A DNA stretch of 10,659 bases from contig JAOZIC010000143.1 of NCBI GenBank assembly GCA_026014605.1, positions 1 through 10,659 on the forward strand, given 5' to 3'. Below are positions 1-7,464 of this stretch, one piece after another. Source of the stretch: Candidatus Bathyarchaeota archaeon. Its GTDB lineage: Archaea > Thermoproteota > Bathyarchaeia > Bathyarchaeales > Bathyarchaeaceae. A program made the position numbers and the translations under genes. The notes under the pieces are model-generated. The model was not told the origin of the DNA and ran no database searches. It saw only the letters and a program-made list of their open reading frames with translations. Position 1 is the stretch's first letter. Each line of letters begins with the position of its first letter.

Positions 1-55
1 AAGTGACAAACAACAGGTCATTTCGACAAAAAAGAATAAAGTTGAACCTCCTTTG

Positions 56-1291
56 ATGGCGCTCTCCAAACTCAAAGAAGAATTCGAGTTCATAAAAGGC
101 AACATCTTAATCAATACGGTAACGTTAGCCATAATTCTGGTCACAACCGCAATACCATACACTTACTACCCAAAATTCATTGAAGAAGGACTAGGCGGCG
201 ACCCCACAATAGTAGGAGTAATCGGATTTGCAGCCTACACCACACTAGCCATAGTCCAAATCCCCGGCGGGTACCTCGCAGACAAACATGGACGAAGAAA
301 ACTCACAATCGCAATGACTTTTGGCATCGCATTCACATACTTTCTGTACTCAGTTGCACCAAACTGGCAGTTCTTCATAATACCAGTTATACTCCAAAAC
401 ATGTTCTACATCTACCAACCAGCACTCCAAGCACTAGTAGCAGATTCAACACCCCCAAAAAGACGGGGAATGAGCTTTTCCATCATAAATTTACTACATT
501 ACATCTCAATTCCGTCACCAATAATCGCAGGCATACTAGCCGTAGAGTTCGGGTTAATCCCAGGAATGCGAATCGCATACGTCATGGTTGCCGCAGCATT
601 TATTGTAGCCGCAGTCATCAGAATGAAATTCAAAGAAACCCTAACATCTGCAGAGCAAACTCCAAAGTTAAAGGAAACCCTCAAAAAAATCCCAGAATCC
701 ATAGCGGAAAGCATACAAGCACTCAAAAACGCCACAAAATCTATGAAATTTCTTTTCGCAAGTTTTTCAATATACCATTTCGCTTGGTTTATGTGCTCGC
801 TCAACCTGATTTTTTATGCAACAGAAGTCATAGGCATAAAAGAACTAGAGTGGGCGGCGTTGATGGCATGGTTCTCGGTGGTAAACATTTTAGCAGCGCT
901 ACCATGCGGCAAAATTGTTGACAGGTTCGGAAGAAAAAAACCGTTGATGTTTTCTTGGCTACTGTTCATTCCAGCGTTAATTGGTTTCGTTTACGGAAAC
1001 ATCATAATCACATCGGTCAGTTTCATGCTCTTGGGCGTAGCGCTGATTACGGCAAACTCGGCATACCCCGCGTTGATGGCAGATTTAGTAGCCCGAGAAC
1101 AACGAGGAAAAATAATCGGCAGCACAAGCTTTTTCTTCAACATCCTAAGCGCGTTGGGACAACTTGCTGGCGGGTTTATGTATCAACATGTGGCTCCGGA
1201 GCTTCCGTTTCTGATTCCTGCGGTGCTGTTTTTGCCGTGTTTTCTGTTGATTCGGTTTAAAGTGCAGGAGCCAAAAACCAAGGAAATCTAG
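56..1291 (+). CDS. MFS family transporter
   Basis: Integral membrane protein of the major facilitator superfamily with about 12 hydrophobic segments in two halves. The diagnostic motif A loop is present in both halves: GGYLADKHGRRK near residues 71-82 and GKIVDRFGRKK near 285-295. A charged central cytoplasmic loop (about residues 190-230) separates them. At 411 residues it is a normal, complete length. It presumably exports or imports a small solute by a proton- or ion-coupled mechanism; the sequence does not reveal the substrate. The start is uncertain: TTG at 53 is followed at once by ATG at 56, which I prefer. No SD sequence is visible (the upstream CCTCC has the wrong orientation), so a leaderless or weakly initiated transcript is likely, with AT-rich sequence at 25-41 as a possible TATA region. 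Its stop lies 11 bp from that of the convergent HisA-like gene. Base composition changes strongly along the gene, A-rich early and G/T-rich late. Confidence 0.9.
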   Translation: MALSKLKEEFEFIKGNILINTVTLAIILVTTAIPYTYYPKFIEEGLGGDPTIVGVIGFAAYTTLAIVQIPGGYLADKHGRRKLTIAMTFGIAFTYFLYSVAPNWQFFIIPVILQNMFYIYQPALQALVADSTPPKRRGMSFSIINLLHYISIPSPIIAGILAVEFGLIPGMRIAYVMVAAAFIVAAVIRMKFKETLTSAEQTPKLKETLKKIPESIAESIQALKNATKSMKFLFASFSIYHFAWFMCSLNLIFYATEVIGIKELEWAALMAWFSVVNILAALPCGKIVDRFGRKKPLMFSWLLFIPALIGFVYGNIIITSVSFMLLGVALITANSAYPALMADLVAREQRGKIIGSTSFFFNILSALGQLAGGFMYQHVAPELPFLIPAVLFLPCFLLIRFKVQEPKTKEI

Positions 1292-1302
1292 AAAACAAAT
1301 GT

Positions 1303-2034
1303 TTAGAGCAAACCAGCATCTCTTAGAGATTCAACTGATAGTTTTCCATTATGCAAAACGGTAGCCACTAAAGCACCAGAAACACCCAATGTTTTTAGTT
1401 GCCCCAGCTCAGTTAAACTGCGGATTCCGCCACCAACCAAAACGTCAACACCTGTTTGGTCTAAAATATTTTGAAGAATCTCAGAATTGATTCCATGTTC
1501 GGTGCCCACGCGGTCTAAATCTAGCAAGATTACTTGGTGAACACCTGCGGTTGTTAATTGTTTGGCAAAAGAAACCGCATCTAAAGAAGAAATTTCCTCG
1601 GAGGCGCTGAGCAGGTTTCCTTGTTTTTGGTCTATGCTTACTACGATTTTGTTTTCGCCAAAAGCGGTTACTGCTTGTTTGACAAAATTTATGCTGGTCA
1701 ATGTTTCGGAACCGACAACGATTTGGTGTACTCCTGCATCCAAAACCTGCTTAGCAAGCGAGATGTCAGTGATTCCTGCGTCTACCATTAGTTTGAGGTC
1801 GGTTTTTTTGGATATCTGCGTGTAGATACCAAAGTTTGGGGATTTGTTCAGTATCGCATCTAAATCCGCCAAATACAAACATGTAAAGCCGTGTTCCTCA
1901 AAAGCAGTAGCAACTTCTACGGGGTCTGCAGATTTTGTTAAAACGCTTTTGATGGGTTGATACTTTGTTCGTTCTCCTCGTATGCCGTGGACGGCGATAC
2001 CATTTAAAACGTCAATCACAGGAATAACTTTCAT
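1303..2034 (-). CDS. HisA-like TIM-barrel protein (COG1411 type), beside methanofuran genes
   Basis: A 243-residue (beta/alpha)8-barrel protein related to phosphoribosylformimino-AICAR ribotide isomerase (HisA). The N-terminus MKVIPVIDVLNGIAVHG carries the family Asp8. A second Asp sits in VVSIDQKQG (Asp135), matching the position of the second catalytic Asp of HisA. Phosphate-binding loops are seen at VGSET (107-111) and VGGGIRSL (200-207). I chose ATG at 2034 because the protein then begins exactly at the first barrel strand; a longer frame to 2127 adds 31 residues unlike the family and overlaps mfnD. A GGGGA at 2040-2044 lies 5 nt upstream of the ATG as a weak SD. No other histidine gene is nearby, and the gene diverges from mfnD across 39 bp. 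I therefore infer a role linked to methanofuran or pterin cofactors rather than histidine synthesis. The reaction is unknown; a true HisA cannot be excluded from sequence alone. Confidence 0.85.
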   Translation of the reverse strand: MKVIPVIDVLNGIAVHGIRGERTKYQPIKSVLTKSADPVEVATAFEEHGFTCLYLADLDAILNKSPNFGIYTQISKKTDLKLMVDAGITDISLAKQVLDAGVHQIVVGSETLTSINFVKQAVTAFGENKIVVSIDQKQGNLLSASEEISSLDAVSFAKQLTTAGVHQVILLDLDRVGTEHGINSEILQNILDQTGVDVLVGGGIRSLTELGQLKTLGVSGALVATVLHNGKLSVESLRDAGLL

Positions 2035-2062
2035 TACAGTCCCCAAACAACAAAGATACGGC

Positions 2063-2067
2063 GAGGG
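2063..2067 (+). promoter_or_regulatory. Ribosome binding site of mfnD
   Basis: GAGGG lies 6 nt before TTG at 2074. It supports translation from the TTG, as no ATG occurs near the N-terminus of the ATP-grasp protein. Upstream, TTTAAAA around 2003-2009, inside the start of the divergent HisA-like gene, could serve as a TATA box for a transcript beginning near 2030. Confidence 0.5.
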
Positions 2068-2073
2068 CAAAGT

Positions 2074-3249
2074 TTGAACCTTTTGATTGCCGAATACTTC
2101 AGCGGCGGCGGATACAGCAACACCCAACTGTCAAGCAGCATCCTGTGCGAAGCCTACGGCATGCTACGAACACTAATATCGGACTGCAAAACAGCAGGAC
2201 ACAACGTTACAACATTTCTGGACAAAAGACTTGACAAACTTAACGCTCCGAACCAAGCCGACCAAACATTTGTAATATCCTCGTCTGATGAACTGTTTAC
2301 AGAACTGGAAAAACTGTCCCGCGAAGTTGACGCAGTTTACGTTATTGGTCCAGAATCCGACCGAATTTTGGAAAAGATGGTGAAAACCGTAGAAGCTTCG
2401 GGCGGAACTTCTCTTAACTGTGAATCGGATGCAATAAACCGTGTTTCAAACAAGATGACGTTTTATGAAAGTGCCAAAAAGTTGGGGTTAAAAACGCCAG
2501 AAACTGTTTTGGTAAACAGCAACGACAAACTGGAAACCATCAAAAGTTTAACAAAACAAATTGGGTATCCACTGGTGTTCAAGCCATTAGACGGAGTTGG
2601 GTGTGGCGGTCTGAGTGTTGTCAGCAATGAAGCGGATGTAGAAACTGCGGTAAAAAAGGTGGTTCACGAGTCTTCATGTGAAGATTTTGTTGTTCAAAAA
2701 CTGGTAACAGGGCAACCAGCTAGTGTTTGTGTGTTTTCAAATGGAACTAAAGCCGTTGCGGCGTCTTTGAATAAGCAGTTTGTGTTGTTAGAGTCACCTG
2801 ATAAGGAATCAAAATATTTTGGAGGCGTTGTTCCGTTTGACCACAAGCTGGCGCGTAAGGCGTTTGATGCTGCAAAAAAGGTTGTTTTGGCACAGAAGGA
2901 GTTGAAGGGATATATTGGTGTCGACTTGGTGTTAACTGACCAAGACCCTTTTGTGATAGAAATTAATCCAAGGCTTACTGTTTCGTATATCGGGTTGCGG
3001 CAAACTGTGAATTTTAATCCAGCACAGGCAATAGTTGACGCCGTAACTGATGGTGAGCTTCCAGTGAACGTAAAAACAAACGGTTACTGCTACTTCTCCA
3101 AAATCGCGGTCCAGACGGGAAGTCAAGTTCCAAAAGAAGTTACAAACACAAAAACTATTGTAGTGCCACCGTTTCCAATTGAAGAAAAAACTGTTTATGC
3201 ATTAATTTCAGAGTGGACAAAAAACAGTAGAGGTGAACAAAGTGGTTAA
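2074..3249 (+). CDS. mfnD: Tyramine--L-glutamate ligase (ATP-grasp)
   Basis: ATP-grasp ligase of 391 residues, expected to join L-glutamate through its gamma-carboxyl to tyramine, giving gamma-glutamyltyramine, the first peptide-bond step of methanofuran synthesis (EC 6.3.4.24; MJ0815 family). The N-terminus LLIAEYFSGGG is the pre-ATP-grasp strand and glycine loop. The ATP-binding core includes Lys170 and the glycine-rich loop KPLDGVGCGG (170-179). The hinge-like VQKLVTGQPASV (207-218) follows, and the metal-binding EINPR is at 296-300. Translation starts at TTG 2074, supported by GAGGG six bases upstream. It is the first gene of the mfnD-mfnF-mfnE operon; its stop codon overlaps the start of mfnF by 8 bp, which implies translational coupling. 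Composition shifts from A/C-rich in the first 200 bp to G/T-rich around 2700-3000. Assignment rests on family motifs plus co-location with three further mfn genes. Confidence 0.93.
   Translation: MNLLIAEYFSGGGYSNTQLSSSILCEAYGMLRTLISDCKTAGHNVTTFLDKRLDKLNAPNQADQTFVISSSDELFTELEKLSREVDAVYVIGPESDRILEKMVKTVEASGGTSLNCESDAINRVSNKMTFYESAKKLGLKTPETVLVNSNDKLETIKSLTKQIGYPLVFKPLDGVGCGGLSVVSNEADVETAVKKVVHESSCEDFVVQKLVTGQPASVCVFSNGTKAVAASLNKQFVLLESPDKESKYFGGVVPFDHKLARKAFDAAKKVVLAQKELKGYIGVDLVLTDQDPFVIEINPRLTVSYIGLRQTVNFNPAQAIVDAVTDGELPVNVKTNGYCYFSKIAVQTGSQVPKEVTNTKTIVVPPFPIEEKTVYALISEWTKNSRGEQSG
3230..3236 (+). promoter_or_regulatory. Strong Shine-Dalgarno of mfnF inside the mfnD 3' end
   Basis: GAGGTGA is a near-perfect complement to the archaeal 16S rRNA 3' end. 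It lies 5 nt before GTG at 3242. Another in-frame GTG at 3233 falls inside this SD, so 3242 is the better start. The site is within the last codons of mfnD, as expected for coupled translation. Confidence 0.8.
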
Positions 3250-4318
3250 CGTCCTAGGATTGGACATAGGCGGCGCGAACACCAAAGCAACGTTTCTGAA
3301 AACATGTCACGGAACAGTTGAGGAACAAAAAACTGTTTTGAAGTATTTTCCAATATGGAAAAACGGCAAACCCCAGCTTGCACAAGTTTTGGATGACCTA
3401 AAAAATAGTTTAGCAGACAAAACAGTGTTGGATGCTGTTGCAGTTACAATAACTGCAGAGTTGTCAGATGCTTATCAAACCAAAAAAGATGGAATAAACC
3501 ACGTTTTAGATTGTGTAACAAAGGTTTTTGGTGATTCACAACTCTTTGTTTTGGATGTAGAGGCTAACCTTCGTTCGGTTAAAAGCGCATGTGCAGAACC
3601 TCTTATGGTGGCTTCTGCAAATTGGGCTGCAACGGGGTGGATGGTTTCGCAAACTGTCAAAAACTGTGTTGTTGTCGACGTTGGAAGCACATCAACAAGT
3701 ATCATTCCAATAGTTAACGGAAAAGTTGCGGCAGAAGGAAAAACGGATTTAGAAAAACTGCAGAACGGAGAACTAGTTTATTCAGGTTCACTTCGAACCA
3801 ATGTTGCCACAATTGTTGATTCAATCCCAGTTAAAGGCAATATGACTCGGGTTTCATCAGAGCTGTTTGCTTTGTCTGGTGACGTTCACTTGATTTGGGG
3901 GCATATAACAAAACAAGACTACACCGCTGAAACCGCAGATGGACGCGGAAAAACTAAACATGAGGCATCAGCAAGACTGGCACGAGTGGTTTGTGCAGAC
4001 ACAAACATGTTAACAGAACAAGAAATCAAAGAAATGGCAGAATTTGTTTACACACAACAGGTGGAACAAATCAGCGACGGCTTAAACCAAGTCTACCAAA
4101 GGGTCAAACCACAGACTGAAAAACTAATGGCAATTGTTGCGGGTTTGGGTAGAAACTTTTTGGCAAGAAAAGCCGCAGAAAAGGTAGGCTTCACCGAAAT
4201 CGTTGACTTAGAAAAATTGTTGGGGTCTGAGGCGTCTGTTGTTTCGCCTTCTGTTGGTGTGGCGTTGTTAGCGGCCAGTAAATTGGAGGGAAGAACCGTA
4301 GAATGGAAACGGTCTTGA
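3242..4318 (+). CDS. mfnF: Methanofuran biosynthesis protein MfnF (condenses aminomethylfuran unit with glutamyltyramine)
   Basis: A 358-residue protein of the ASKHA (hydantoinase/sugar-kinase) fold, in the 'H4MPT-linked C1 transfer pathway protein' family. MfnF catalyses replacement of the diphosphate of [5-(aminomethyl)furan-3-yl]methyl diphosphate by the phenolic oxygen of gamma-glutamyltyramine (EC 2.5.1.131; MJ0840 family). Visible motifs: phosphate-1 loop LGLDIGGANTKATF (5-18), the family stretch TITAELSDAYQTKKDG (69-84), ASANWAATGW (125-134), phosphate-2 loop CVVVDVGSTSTSIIP (142-156) and the C-terminal AGLGRNFLA. Start GTG 3242 is fixed by a strong SD at 3230-3236. It overlaps mfnD by 8 bp and mfnE by 16 bp, so the three genes very probably share one transcript. 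Length is normal and the phosphate loops look intact. Confidence 0.93.
   Translation: MVNVLGLDIGGANTKATFLKTCHGTVEEQKTVLKYFPIWKNGKPQLAQVLDDLKNSLADKTVLDAVAVTITAELSDAYQTKKDGINHVLDCVTKVFGDSQLFVLDVEANLRSVKSACAEPLMVASANWAATGWMVSQTVKNCVVVDVGSTSTSIIPIVNGKVAAEGKTDLEKLQNGELVYSGSLRTNVATIVDSIPVKGNMTRVSSELFALSGDVHLIWGHITKQDYTAETADGRGKTKHEASARLARVVCADTNMLTEQEIKEMAEFVYTQQVEQISDGLNQVYQRVKPQTEKLMAIVAGLGRNFLARKAAEKVGFTEIVDLEKLLGSEASVVSPSVGVALLAASKLEGRTVEWKRS
4285..4290 (+). promoter_or_regulatory. Ribosome binding site of mfnE
   Basis: GGAGGG inside the end of mfnF lies 12 nt before ATG 4303. The spacing is longer than usual, but it is the only good SD nearby, and this ATG directly precedes the kinase-fold N-terminus LKVGGSL. 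Confidence 0.55.
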
Positions 4319-4965
4319 AAGTTGGCGGAAGCTTAGCCGAAGACAACAAAACCATAAAGGCGCTGTGTCACCAGTTGGGATTGTTGGCTAAAACACATGA
4401 AATCGTTGTTGTTCCGGGTGGAGGCAAATTTGCTGACACTGTACGAGAGTTTGACAAAAACCATGGACTTTCCGATGTTGCCGCGCATAAAATGGCGATT
4501 TTAGCAATGGACCAGTATGGACTGTTTTTGTCGGATATTACTTCGAACTCGTATGTTGTTAACGACCTAAAACAAATCAACGAAAAAATGGGTAACTTAC
4601 CAATTTTGTTGCCCTCAAAACTGATGTTTCAAGACAACACTTTGGAAAACTCGTGGGATATAACATCCGACAGCATAGCAGCTCACGTCGCGGGTTTGTT
4701 AGATGTACAAAAACTTGTTTTGGTTACTGATGTTGACGGAGTATTTACAGAAGACCCAAAACAAAACGAGAAAGCAGAACTGGTCAAAGAAATCTCAGCC
4801 AAAGAATTGCAGAGCTGGGACAAGAGAACAAGTGTTGACAAGGTTTTGCCAAAAATTGTTTTAGAAAATAGTTTGGACTGCTACGTTGTTAACGGTAAAC
4901 ATCCAGAAAGAATTACGGCTGTTTTAGAAAATAAGAAAACCGTTTGCACACACGTAACGGTTTAG
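4303..4965 (+). CDS. mfnE: [5-(aminomethyl)furan-3-yl]methyl phosphate kinase
   Basis: Amino-acid-kinase-fold enzyme of 220 residues that phosphorylates the aminomethylfuran phosphate (F1-P) to its diphosphate (F1-PP), the activated half used by MfnF (EC 2.7.4.31; MJ0458 family). The N-terminal ATP/phosphate loop is LKVGGSL (5-11). VVVPGGGKFAD (35-45) is the second glycine loop, WDITSDSIAAHVAG (118-131) the substrate/nucleotide region with its characteristic Asp-Ser pair, and VTDVDGVFTEDP (141-152) the strand-turn typical of aspartokinase/UMP-kinase relatives. It overlaps mfnF by 16 bp and ends the operon. Its stop is 8 bp from the stop of convergent mfnB. A generic kinase of this fold is the alternative, but the operon partners make MfnE by far the best reading. 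Confidence 0.93.
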   Translation: METVLKVGGSLAEDNKTIKALCHQLGLLAKTHEIVVVPGGGKFADTVREFDKNHGLSDVAAHKMAILAMDQYGLFLSDITSNSYVVNDLKQINEKMGNLPILLPSKLMFQDNTLENSWDITSDSIAAHVAGLLDVQKLVLVTDVDGVFTEDPKQNEKAELVKEISAKELQSWDKRTSVDKVLPKIVLENSLDCYVVNGKHPERITAVLENKKTVCTHVTV

Positions 4966-4973
4966 ATTGCTTG

Positions 4974-5690
4974 TCAAAGTTTTCTTAATACTTCAACGAA
5001 CTCTGCTACTTTTTGGCGTTCTAGTTTGCCGAAGACGCGGTCTTTGTTGATGCAAACTGCGCCTCGTACTCCAATTATGTCAGTTCCGAAACTGTGGATT
5101 CTGGGCACGTCGGTTGCGTCTAAAGAACCAGCCAAAGCAGCCAGCAGGTTGTAGTTGTGTGCTTGGGTTACAAACTGTTTTAGTTGCTCGTCGGTTAGAA
5201 AAGTGAACAGTTTACTCTTTTTGTTCTTGATTTTAACGTCTATCAGAACTCCGTCGGCTTTGGCGTTGTATGCAACTTCGGGAAGGTCTAATGGGCTTAC
5301 GCAGCCAACTGTTCGGTAGTCAGCGTAACCAGAGGCAATCGTCTTCAGGTTACTGTTGTAGTCTTTTACCGCACGGACTACTTCGGTCATCAAGGTTGTT
5401 GCTTCTTCTTTGGTTTTTACTCCAAACAGCCCCACTTTGACGTAGTCTACACCTGAAACAGCTGCACCCAAAGCAGCAAGAGAAGCCGTTCCGGGCAGGT
5501 TGGGTAGGTCGCCGATGGTGGCGCTTACTTCAAGGTTTTTTGGTGCAGCTTCTTTGACTTGTCTGATTACATGCGGAAAGTTTGCGCCTAATGCGCCTTC
5601 TTTTGGGTTTTTAACGTCTAGTATGTCGGCTCCGCCTTCGACGCTTTCGATTGCTTCTGTTTTGTTAACGACGCTAATGAGCAACTTCAA
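4974..5690 (-). CDS. mfnB: (5-formylfuran-3-yl)methyl phosphate synthase
   Basis: TIM-barrel enzyme of 238 residues that condenses two glyceraldehyde-3-phosphate molecules into 4-(hydroxymethyl)-2-furancarboxaldehyde phosphate, the furan precursor of methanofuran (EC 4.2.3.153; MJ1099 family, formerly DUF556). Lysines reported as catalytic in the family align by number: Lys27 in LDVKNPKEG, Lys85 in VDYVKVG, and Asp151 and Lys155 in LIDVKIKN. TATIGDLP-like text appears as SATIGDLPNLPGTAS (56-70), and IGVRGAVC (206-213) forms the last phosphate-loop region. Start is TTG at 5690: an in-frame stop lies three codons upstream and no closer ATG fits the N-terminus. The SD is weak. It faces the mfnD-F-E operon and has its own promoter (TATA at 5731-5739), so the furan branch may be expressed separately from the ligation branch. 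Confidence 0.95.
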   Translation of the reverse strand: MKLLISVVNKTEAIESVEGGADILDVKNPKEGALGANFPHVIRQVKEAAPKNLEVSATIGDLPNLPGTASLAALGAAVSGVDYVKVGLFGVKTKEEATTLMTEVVRAVKDYNSNLKTIASGYADYRTVGCVSPLDLPEVAYNAKADGVLIDVKIKNKKSKLFTFLTDEQLKQFVTQAHNYNLLAALAGSLDATDVPRIHSFGTDIIGVRGAVCINKDRVFGKLERQKVAEFVEVLRKL

Positions 5691-5705
5691 GGGAATTCAC
5701 TTAAT

Positions 5706-5739
5706 TGAGATTCTTCTCAGGGCAGAGCAACTTATATGC
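5706..5739 (-). promoter_or_regulatory. Promoter region of mfnB (TATA box and small dyad at the start site)
   Basis: On the minus strand GCATATAAG (plus-strand 5731-5739) is a good archaeal TATA box. About 26 bp downstream, transcription would begin near 5708, leaving a leader of about 18 nt before the TTG at 5690. A 5-bp inverted repeat, TGAGA and TCTCA separated by TTCT (5706-5719), covers the predicted start site; it is short enough to be chance. The promoter lies in the 70-bp gap after the flippase gene and argues that mfnB is transcribed on its own. Confidence 0.55.
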
Positions 5740-5760
5740 TTTAAGATAAAATCTTCAAAA

Positions 5761-7341
5761 CTAGTCGCGTGTCAGCCGTTCAATTATGGATAAAGGTTTG
5801 TTAAAGATGGCTCCAAGTGGTCCAAAACCTTTGGCTAGTTCTTTGAAGGTTTGTATATCTGTTTTGTTTATTGCTCCAATTAGTGGTGTTACAACCAAAA
5901 ATGTTGCCAAAAAGATTGCTGCACCAATGATCAATATTATCCAGTTAGAAAATGTCAGTTGCATTGTTGTACCGTAAGTTATTGCGGCGGCTAGAGCAGA
6001 TGATAACACAATTTTTATTGATGAGCTCCAATCAATTGTGGCGTTGTATTTTTTCTTTATCCACCAAAGGGAAATTATCAAGCTGGGGACGCCTGAAATA
6101 ATGCTTGTGGCTAGTAATCCGAGTATTCCAAAGGTGGGAATTAATGCGATATTCAAGACTAGTCCTAATGCAGATGTTATTAGGGCTAGTTTCATGTTAA
6201 CGTCTGTTCGTCCTTGGCTTTTTATGATGTTTTCAACGGTCATGTAACCAAAAGCAATGAAAACGAAGGAAACAACATACATCGACAAATACAATGGTGT
6301 TACCGCATATTTTGTGCCGAAAAGCGTAGCAACACCGGGCTGGGACAATGCGATAACAATGAAGACTACAGGTACAATTAGTAGGGACGCGTATTTTACT
6401 GAAAACTGGAAAACGTGCCCAAGAGTTTCTTGTTCTTTTTGTGAATCAAGTTTAGAAAATGCGGGCAAAAGCACAGTAATTACGGGCATCACAAAGAATG
6501 TGACTATAAACGCAAAATTTAGTGCAACTTGGTAGTTAGCGACATCCGCGTCCGTGGTGTAAACGGCAACTAACACGTTATAGACCTGCGCCAAAATGCT
6601 GCTGACTATTGTTGATATCGATAATGGTAGTCCGTACCAGAACAGTGTTTTGATTGTTGAAAATATTTCGAGTTTGCTTTCGTCTTGCAGTTTGAGTTTT
6701 TTGTATATAGCAAAATACAGAAACACTACGCTGATTACTCCAGAAATCAGGTATGCCGTTGTTGCCCCCAAGGTTACTCCGAATGCACCCATGCCTAGGA
6801 GCACCAACAGAATCATCATTGCGGCTTTGAGTGTTGAATAGATTACCGTGGTTATGCTGTGGTATTCCATTTTTTCGTAACCAGTAAACACTGATTGAGC
6901 AGCCTTGAACAATGCTTCAGCAAAAATTGTGAAAGATGCGATTTGAATAAGTGGTAATATGTTTGGGCGGTCAAAGATGGCTGTTGCCATAAACCCGGAA
7001 ATGAAAAAAGAGAATATAGATAATGAAAATCCAAGTATTAACTCAAAAACGGTTATTGCTGCAACAACGTTTTTTATGTTTCCGAACTTTTCTTCTGACC
7101 GATACTGAGCAGTATATTTGATTGTTGCCCAGTCTACGCCCCAGTCACGGAGAGTGGCGATGAGCGTGGGTCCCATCAAGGCGATTGCGACTAGACCGTA
7201 TTCTGCTTCTTCGAGCATGCCTGCAACAATCATTACTCCTATGGCGGATACTATCGAAGAGCCTGCTAGACCCCAAAAGATGTTGAATACACCTTTTGCA
7301 GAAACTTTAGCCATATCCTGTGCTTTACTCACGAAACGCAT
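5761..7341 (-). CDS. Polysaccharide flippase-like membrane protein (Wzx/MVF type, COG2244)
   Basis: A 526-residue, highly hydrophobic protein with about 12-14 membrane segments, matching the oligosaccharide/lipid-linked glycan flippase group of the MOP superfamily. The N-terminal FNIFWGLAGSSIVSAIG segment, the early polar loop TLRDWGVDWATIKY (near 63-76), and the repeated hydrophobic blocks separated by short KK/KY-containing loops are typical. It probably moves lipid-linked sugars across the cytoplasmic membrane for surface glycosylation. No glycosyltransferase is adjacent, so the substrate cannot be inferred. Start choice: AGGAG at 7343-7347 sits only 1 nt from ATG 7341, unusually tight; GTG at 7332 (10 nt from the SD) or ATG at 7314 are alternatives giving slightly shorter proteins. 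A TATA-like element at plus-strand 7380-7388 may drive it. It ends 70 bp before mfnB but is probably not co-transcribed with it as an essential unit. Confidence 0.88.
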   Translation of the reverse strand: MRFVSKAQDMAKVSAKGVFNIFWGLAGSSIVSAIGVMIVAGMLEEAEYGLVAIALMGPTLIATLRDWGVDWATIKYTAQYRSEEKFGNIKNVVAAITVFELILGFSLSIFSFFISGFMATAIFDRPNILPLIQIASFTIFAEALFKAAQSVFTGYEKMEYHSITTVIYSTLKAAMMILLVLLGMGAFGVTLGATTAYLISGVISVVFLYFAIYKKLKLQDESKLEIFSTIKTLFWYGLPLSISTIVSSILAQVYNVLVAVYTTDADVANYQVALNFAFIVTFFVMPVITVLLPAFSKLDSQKEQETLGHVFQFSVKYASLLIVPVVFIVIALSQPGVATLFGTKYAVTPLYLSMYVVSFVFIAFGYMTVENIIKSQGRTDVNMKLALITSALGLVLNIALIPTFGILGLLATSIISGVPSLIISLWWIKKKYNATIDWSSSIKIVLSSALAAAITYGTTMQLTFSNWIILIIGAAIFLATFLVVTPLIGAINKTDIQTFKELAKGFGPLGAIFNKPLSIIERLTRD

Positions 7342-7464
7342 GCTCCTGAACGGATTTTTTTACAAGTATACGAGGCTGCTAATAAATCTGACAGCAATAA
7401 TAGTAAAAAGATTGTTGGTACATGAGTTGTTACTTGTTTTTCCAGTGGTGTTCTAAAACGTGGG

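Noticed and set aside
955..1260. A 101-codon frame inside the MFS gene
   Set aside because: Shadow frame; the MFS frame covers the whole stretch with clear transmembrane segments and motif A.
1562..1825. An 87-codon plus-strand frame antisense to the HisA-like gene
   Set aside because: Antisense shadow of a gene with conserved catalytic motifs; no SD or promoter of its own.
2035..2127. N-terminal extension of the HisA-like protein by 31 residues
   Set aside because: The extension is unlike the family, overlaps mfnD and its SD, and the barrel begins exactly at the ATG at 2034.
7118..7456. A 112-codon plus-strand frame antisense to the flippase N-terminus and running into the intergenic region
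   Set aside because: Most of it is antisense to the flippase and it has no recognisable domain or RBS.
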